A stretch of DNA of 8,350 nt from NCBI GenBank assembly GCA_024275815.1, contig JAJRYI010000364.1:1-8350 (forward strand), given 5' to 3'. The notes under the pieces are model-generated. The model was given only the letters and a program-made list of their open reading frames with translations. It was not told the origin of the DNA and did not search any database. Below are positions 5,118 to 8,350 of this stretch, one piece after another. Positions within the stretch are counted from its first letter, which is position 1. Every line of letters starts with the position of its first letter. The DNA comes from Actinomycetes bacterium (GTDB taxonomy: Bacteria > Actinomycetota > Acidimicrobiia > Spongiisociales > UBA5794). Position numbers and translations under genes: made by a program.

Positions 5118-7349
5118 TCAACTCTGTCTCAGCTTCTCGAGCACCTTGTCTGGTGTCAGCGGGATCTCGTCGAACCAGACGCCCGTGGCGTCGTGGAGTG
5201 CAGCGATCACAGCCGGGGCGTACGGGATGAACGGCATCTCGGCCATGCCTCGCGCTCCCCACGGTCCGAGCGGGTCGGGTATCTCGAGGATCTCGGTCAC
5301 GATGCGTTCGGGAACGTCCTTGGCGCCCGGCACGAGGTAGCCGGACAGCGTCGGATTGAGGATCCTTCCGTCCTGGACACGCAGGCGTTCTGTCAGTGTG
5401 TAGCCATGGGCTTGGACGATTGCACCCTCGACCTGGCCCCTCACGATTCCAGGGTTGATCGCCCGGCCGACGTCGATCGCACACCAGACGGTTCCGATCC
5501 GGATGTGTCCCGTCTCGGTATCGACGGCGAGGTCCACCGCCTCGGCAACGTACCCGTAGGCGATCACCGGAAGGCCTTCGCCCGTGTCTTTGTCGATGTA
5601 CTCGGTCGGGGGAGGAACGTAGCGGAAGTGCCCGATCGCAGGCCTTTCCCCGTCGTTCCAAGCCTTGAGTGCTTCCTCCGTTGCTCCCTGGATCGAGTTG
5701 CCCGCCATGAACGTCATGCGTGATGCAGAAGAGGAGCCGGAGTCGCCCGAGGTGGCGGTGTCAGAGAACGTCCCCGAGACCCGCTCGAACGGGATCCCAA
5801 GGGCCTCTGCCGTCATCTGGAGGAACACCGTGTGGGCTCCCTGACCGACGTCGGCCCCGGCGTGCGCGATGTTCGCGGTGTCGATCTCGTCGTCACCTTC
5901 GAGGAGGACCGTCGCCTCGCAACGTTCGGGGAACCCCATGGAGAACCCGACGTTCTTGAGCGCGCAGGCGAACCCACGCCCGGTCTTGACCACATCTGGG
6001 TTCGCCCCGAGCGTCCTGATCCCGGTGACGGTGGGGGAGTTCTCGATCGGTGTGTCCCAGAGCGATACCTCGGCGCATGCATCGATCACCTGTTGGATCG
6101 AGACGCCTTCGGGCATCGGTCGCTGGGTGACCGAGTCATCACCGTCGCGCAGTGCGTTGATCTTGCGGATCTCGACGGGGTCCATGGCGAGGGCCTCGGC
6201 GATCTTGTTCATCTGTGACTCCGCGACGAAGGCAGCCTGAGGACTCCCGAACCCGCGGAAGGCACCGCCGGGGACAGAGTGGGTGTACACGGCGCGAGAA
6301 TCGACGTGGACGTTCTCGATGTTGTAGGGACCGGCGAGGGTCAGATGGAGGTTCGCCATCACCTTGTTCGTCGTGTAGTTGTAGGCACCCGCATCGACGA
6401 CGGCGTCGGCCTCGACGGCGACGATGCGTCCGTCGTTGGTCGCACCCCATCTCGTCGTGACCTCCACCCTGTGTCGCTTGTGATGGCCGACGATGCTCTC
6501 TTCGCGGTTCCAGACACAGCGCAGGGGGAGGTCGATACCGCGTGCGTGGAGCTTGAGGGTGGCTGCGGCCATGACGATCTGGAGGGTCATGTCCTCCCGG
6601 CCGCCGAAGGCACCGCCGATCGGGGGGTAGATGACCCGAACCCGCTCTGGTGGGAGGTCGAGCGCGTGGGCGATCTGTTCCTGGTCTTCATGCGTCCACT
6701 GGCCTGCGATCTCAACCGTCACGCGGCCTTCGTCGTCGATGTAAGAGACGGCAGCTTCGGGCTGGAGATAGGCATGTTCCTGGTGGGGGAGTGAGTAGGA
6801 GCCCTCGACGATGACATCGGCCTCGCTCCACGCGCTCTGCATGTCTCCTTTTCGGATCTTGTAGCGGTAGTACGTGTTAGTGGTTTCGCCGTTCTCGGGG
6901 TGCACGAGTTCAGCACCCGGGACATCGGCCTCGCTGAGGTCCGCAACGATGGGGAGTCGGTCCCAGACGATATCGAGTGCATTGGCACCGGCGAGGGCGG
7001 CCTCCTCCGTCTCGGCTACGACGACGGCGACCTGGTCGGCTTCCCACCGTGAGACGTCGGAAGGCACTCGAGAGCGACCCGTCCCATCGACGCCGATCAG
7101 GACCGGTTGATCGAACATGGTAAGCCCGTACTCGTTCATCGGGATGTCGGCCGCGGTGACGACATCTATGACACCTTCGACGGCGAGGGTTGCCGAGGTG
7201 TCCATCGAGACCATGCGAGCATGGGGTTCGTTGGAGAACACGACTTTGACCACCAGGGAGTTCGGGAGGATGATGTCGCCCGGGTAGCGGGCGCTCCCCG
7301 TGACCTTGGCCACGGCATCTTCCTTGATGACGGTGCGTCCGACGGTCAT
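5118..7349 (-). CDS. Xanthine dehydrogenase-family molybdopterin-binding subunit
   Basis: Catalytic subunit of a cytoplasmic molybdenum hydroxylase; the 743 residues match the usual ~750 for separate Mo subunits. The N-terminal a/b hammerhead domain covers roughly 1-110 (VTGSARYPGDI; SNEPHARM). Cofactor motifs follow in order: GGAFGGRED (245-253), GGAFRGFGSPQ (361-371), DVGQGAHT (about 500-507), and GARGMAEMP near 700-706, with Glu704 at the position of the catalytic base. Glu252 and Arg365 align with the two purine-contacting residues of bovine xanthine oxidoreductase (E802, R880), supporting a purine-type substrate. The form I CO dehydrogenase AYxCSFR active-site loop is absent, so it is not a CO dehydrogenase. 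No signal peptide is seen. The ATG at 7349 overlaps the upstream stop (ATGA, 7346-7349) and has GGAG 5 nt upstream; the frame stays open further upstream but runs through the FeS coding region. Xanthine is the best guess; other N-heterocycles or aldehydes are possible. Confidence 0.92.
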   Translation of the reverse strand: MTVGRTVIKEDAVAKVTGSARYPGDIILPNSLVVKVVFSNEPHARMVSMDTSATLAVEGVIDVVTAADIPMNEYGLTMFDQPVLIGVDGTGRSRVPSDVSRWEADQVAVVVAETEEAALAGANALDIVWDRLPIVADLSEADVPGAELVHPENGETTNTYYRYKIRKGDMQSAWSEADVIVEGSYSLPHQEHAYLQPEAAVSYIDDEGRVTVEIAGQWTHEDQEQIAHALDLPPERVRVIYPPIGGAFGGREDMTLQIVMAAATLKLHARGIDLPLRCVWNREESIVGHHKRHRVEVTTRWGATNDGRIVAVEADAVVDAGAYNYTTNKVMANLHLTLAGPYNIENVHVDSRAVYTHSVPGGAFRGFGSPQAAFVAESQMNKIAEALAMDPVEIRKINALRDGDDSVTQRPMPEGVSIQQVIDACAEVSLWDTPIENSPTVTGIRTLGANPDVVKTGRGFACALKNVGFSMGFPERCEATVLLEGDDEIDTANIAHAGADVGQGAHTVFLQMTAEALGIPFERVSGTFSDTATSGDSGSSSASRMTFMAGNSIQGATEEALKAWNDGERPAIGHFRYVPPPTEYIDKDTGEGLPVIAYGYVAEAVDLAVDTETGHIRIGTVWCAIDVGRAINPGIVRGQVEGAIVQAHGYTLTERLRVQDGRILNPTLSGYLVPGAKDVPERIVTEILEIPDPLGPWGARGMAEMPFIPYAPAVIAALHDATGVWFDEIPLTPDKVLEKLRQS

Positions 7350-8350
7350 GATGGCTCCGATGCTGTGTTCATGACGGCTTCGACGATGGACGTGTAGCCG
7401 GTACATCGACAGATGTTGCCCCCGAGGCCATCTCTCACCTCTGGCTCCGTGAGGTTGGTGTGCTCGGCGAGCAGGGACGAGGCGCTCATGACGAAACCCG
7501 GTGTGCAGTACCCGCACTGGACCGCCCCGGCTTCGACGAGCGCCTGTTCGAGTCGCTCGTCCGATGACGAAGACAGGCCCTCGATCGTGACGACAGAACG
7601 CCCGTGGGCCGCAGCAGCAGGTACGAGGCAGTAAAGGACGGCCTCCCCGTCCATGTGGACCGTGCACGCCCCACACTCACCTTCACCACAGCCCTCCTTG
7701 GTTCCCGTCAGTGGCGACCCGTCGGCGTGCGTGGCGTTCTCGCGAATCCAGTCGAGCAGTGTCGTGTGCGTGGCGTTGGCACCAGAGACCGGCGCTCCGT
7801 TGATGGCGATGCGGATCTCGTCGTCTGCCCCGGCGGTGAGTGGCGGCGACGGTGATGCACCTTCCCCGTTGGACAGGGTGATGACTTTCGAAGGCCACTG
7901 CGAGGCCTGACGCCCATCGCGAATGGCGGTGAGCATCCGGGTGACGGTGACACCGACCATGTGCGTTCGGTAGGCGTCGGTGGAGCGGATGTCGCTGATC
8001 GGGTCGACCTCTTCTGCGGCGTGCTGTGCACATCGAGCGATCGCGTCCGCGTCGAGCGATGTGCCGAGGAGCACGTCTGCGGCTTGTGCCAGCACGACTG
8101 TTGGAGCCACACTTCCAAGAGCGATTCTCGCCGCCGTCACGACACCTTCGTCGAGCGTGAGGACGGCGGCTGCGTGTACGACGGAGATCGCCTGTGCCGA
8201 GCGGAGACCGACCTTGGCGAACATACCGGCTTCGTCGTGTCCCATCGCCGGGAACCGGATCGCCGTCATCAGCTCGCTCGGTGTCATCACCGTTCGGCGA
8301 ACGCCTGTGTAGAAGTCGGCGAGTGCGACCTGTCGTGTACCCGAGATCGA
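7346..8350 (-). CDS. Fused FAD-binding / [2Fe-2S] subunit of the Mo-hydroxylase (5' end outside window)
   Basis: Electron-transfer subunit that would pass electrons from the Mo centre through two [2Fe-2S] clusters to FAD. The frame is open to the right edge; the codons before the first internal start (GTG 8290) read GTRQVALADFYTGVRRT, matching FAD-subunit sequence, so the true start lies outside. Of the 334 visible residues, about 1-160 are the end of the FAD-binding domain and the CO-dehydrogenase flavoprotein C-terminal domain (FAKVGLRSAQAISVV; SDIRSTDAYRTHMV). A Gly/Ser/Pro-rich linker (about 160-176) follows, then a complete small-subunit-type domain. This has a plant-ferredoxin cluster with Cys 221, 226, 229 and 241 (EGCGEGECGACTVHM) and an all-helical cluster with Cys 279, 282, 314 and 316 (QCGYC; NICRC). 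All eight ligands are present. The order FAD then FeS is the reverse of eukaryotic and many bacterial XDH polypeptides, but it is collinear with FAD-FeS-Mo gene clusters such as coxMSL. The stop overlaps the Mo-subunit start. Confidence 0.9.
   Translation of the reverse strand, partial: SISGTRQVALADFYTGVRRTVMTPSELMTAIRFPAMGHDEAGMFAKVGLRSAQAISVVHAAAVLTLDEGVVTAARIALGSVAPTVVLAQAADVLLGTSLDADAIARCAQHAAEEVDPISDIRSTDAYRTHMVGVTVTRMLTAIRDGRQASQWPSKVITLSNGEGASPSPPLTAGADDEIRIAINGAPVSGANATHTTLLDWIRENATHADGSPLTGTKEGCGEGECGACTVHMDGEAVLYCLVPAAAAHGRSVVTIEGLSSSSDERLEQALVEAGAVQCGYCTPGFVMSASSLLAEHTNLTEPEVRDGLGGNICRCTGYTSIVEAVMNTASEPS

Noticed and set aside
5118..7349. Assignment as form I CO dehydrogenase large subunit
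   Set aside because: The AYxCSFR active-site loop is missing; the corresponding segment is the GGAFRGFG type of xanthine dehydrogenase-like enzymes.
7350..7676. Upstream extension of the Mo-subunit frame to an earlier start
   Set aside because: The extra residues are encoded by out-of-frame bases of the [2Fe-2S] domain; the ATG at 7349 has a ribosome site, an ATGA overlap, and is where family similarity begins.
8285..8290. GTG/ATG at 8290 and 8287 as the true start of the FAD/FeS gene
   Set aside because: The same frame continues upstream to the window edge with clear FAD-subunit sequence (VALADFYTGVRRT), so these are internal codons.

Overview
This is a GC-rich bacterial segment. Strong G/C preference at third codon positions, GTG/TTG starts beside ATG, and a lipoprotein signal ending AAAC-SSGG suggest a high-GC Gram-positive lineage, most likely an actinobacterium (perhaps Acidimicrobiia-like). 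No rRNA or other phylogenetic marker is present, so this is only an impression. The window looks chromosomal: there are no insertion sequences, integrases, phage genes, tRNAs or CRISPR arrays.

Layout. Positions 1-324 hold no convincing gene, but they contain a probable promoter/operator zone (about 215-300) with clustered GAACG half-sites and small palindromes. Positions 325-5099 on the + strand form a four-gene ABC importer operon of the BMP/nucleoside type: permease (325-1527), permease (1524-2456, ATGA overlap), BMP-type lipoprotein (2492-3463, TTG start) and double-domain ATPase (3525-5099, GTG start). A strong 15-bp hairpin sits between the lipoprotein and ATPase genes. Positions 5118-8350 on the - strand, convergent with the importer and separated by only 18 nt, encode a molybdenum hydroxylase of the xanthine dehydrogenase family. 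One gene is an FAD-subunit/[2Fe-2S] fusion cut by the right window edge (7346-8350). The other is the molybdopterin subunit (5118-7349), joined to it by another ATGA overlap.

How they may work together. BMP-type importers commonly carry nucleosides or related compounds, and the Mo subunit keeps the Glu and Arg that bind purine in characterised xanthine dehydrogenases. The simplest reading is a purine salvage/catabolism locus: the ABC system imports a purine compound and the Mo enzyme oxidises a hypoxanthine/xanthine-like product. The two units are on opposite strands, so the link is inferred from proximity only.

Points worth a second look: the FAD-then-[2Fe-2S] domain order of the fused subunit; a 17-residue tandem duplication in the second ATPase domain; the intercistronic hairpin; a BMP protein whose ligand-pocket motifs depart from the nucleoside-binding pattern; and the half-site cluster in the leader. 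I see no evidence for an entirely new kind of system; these are variations on known families.
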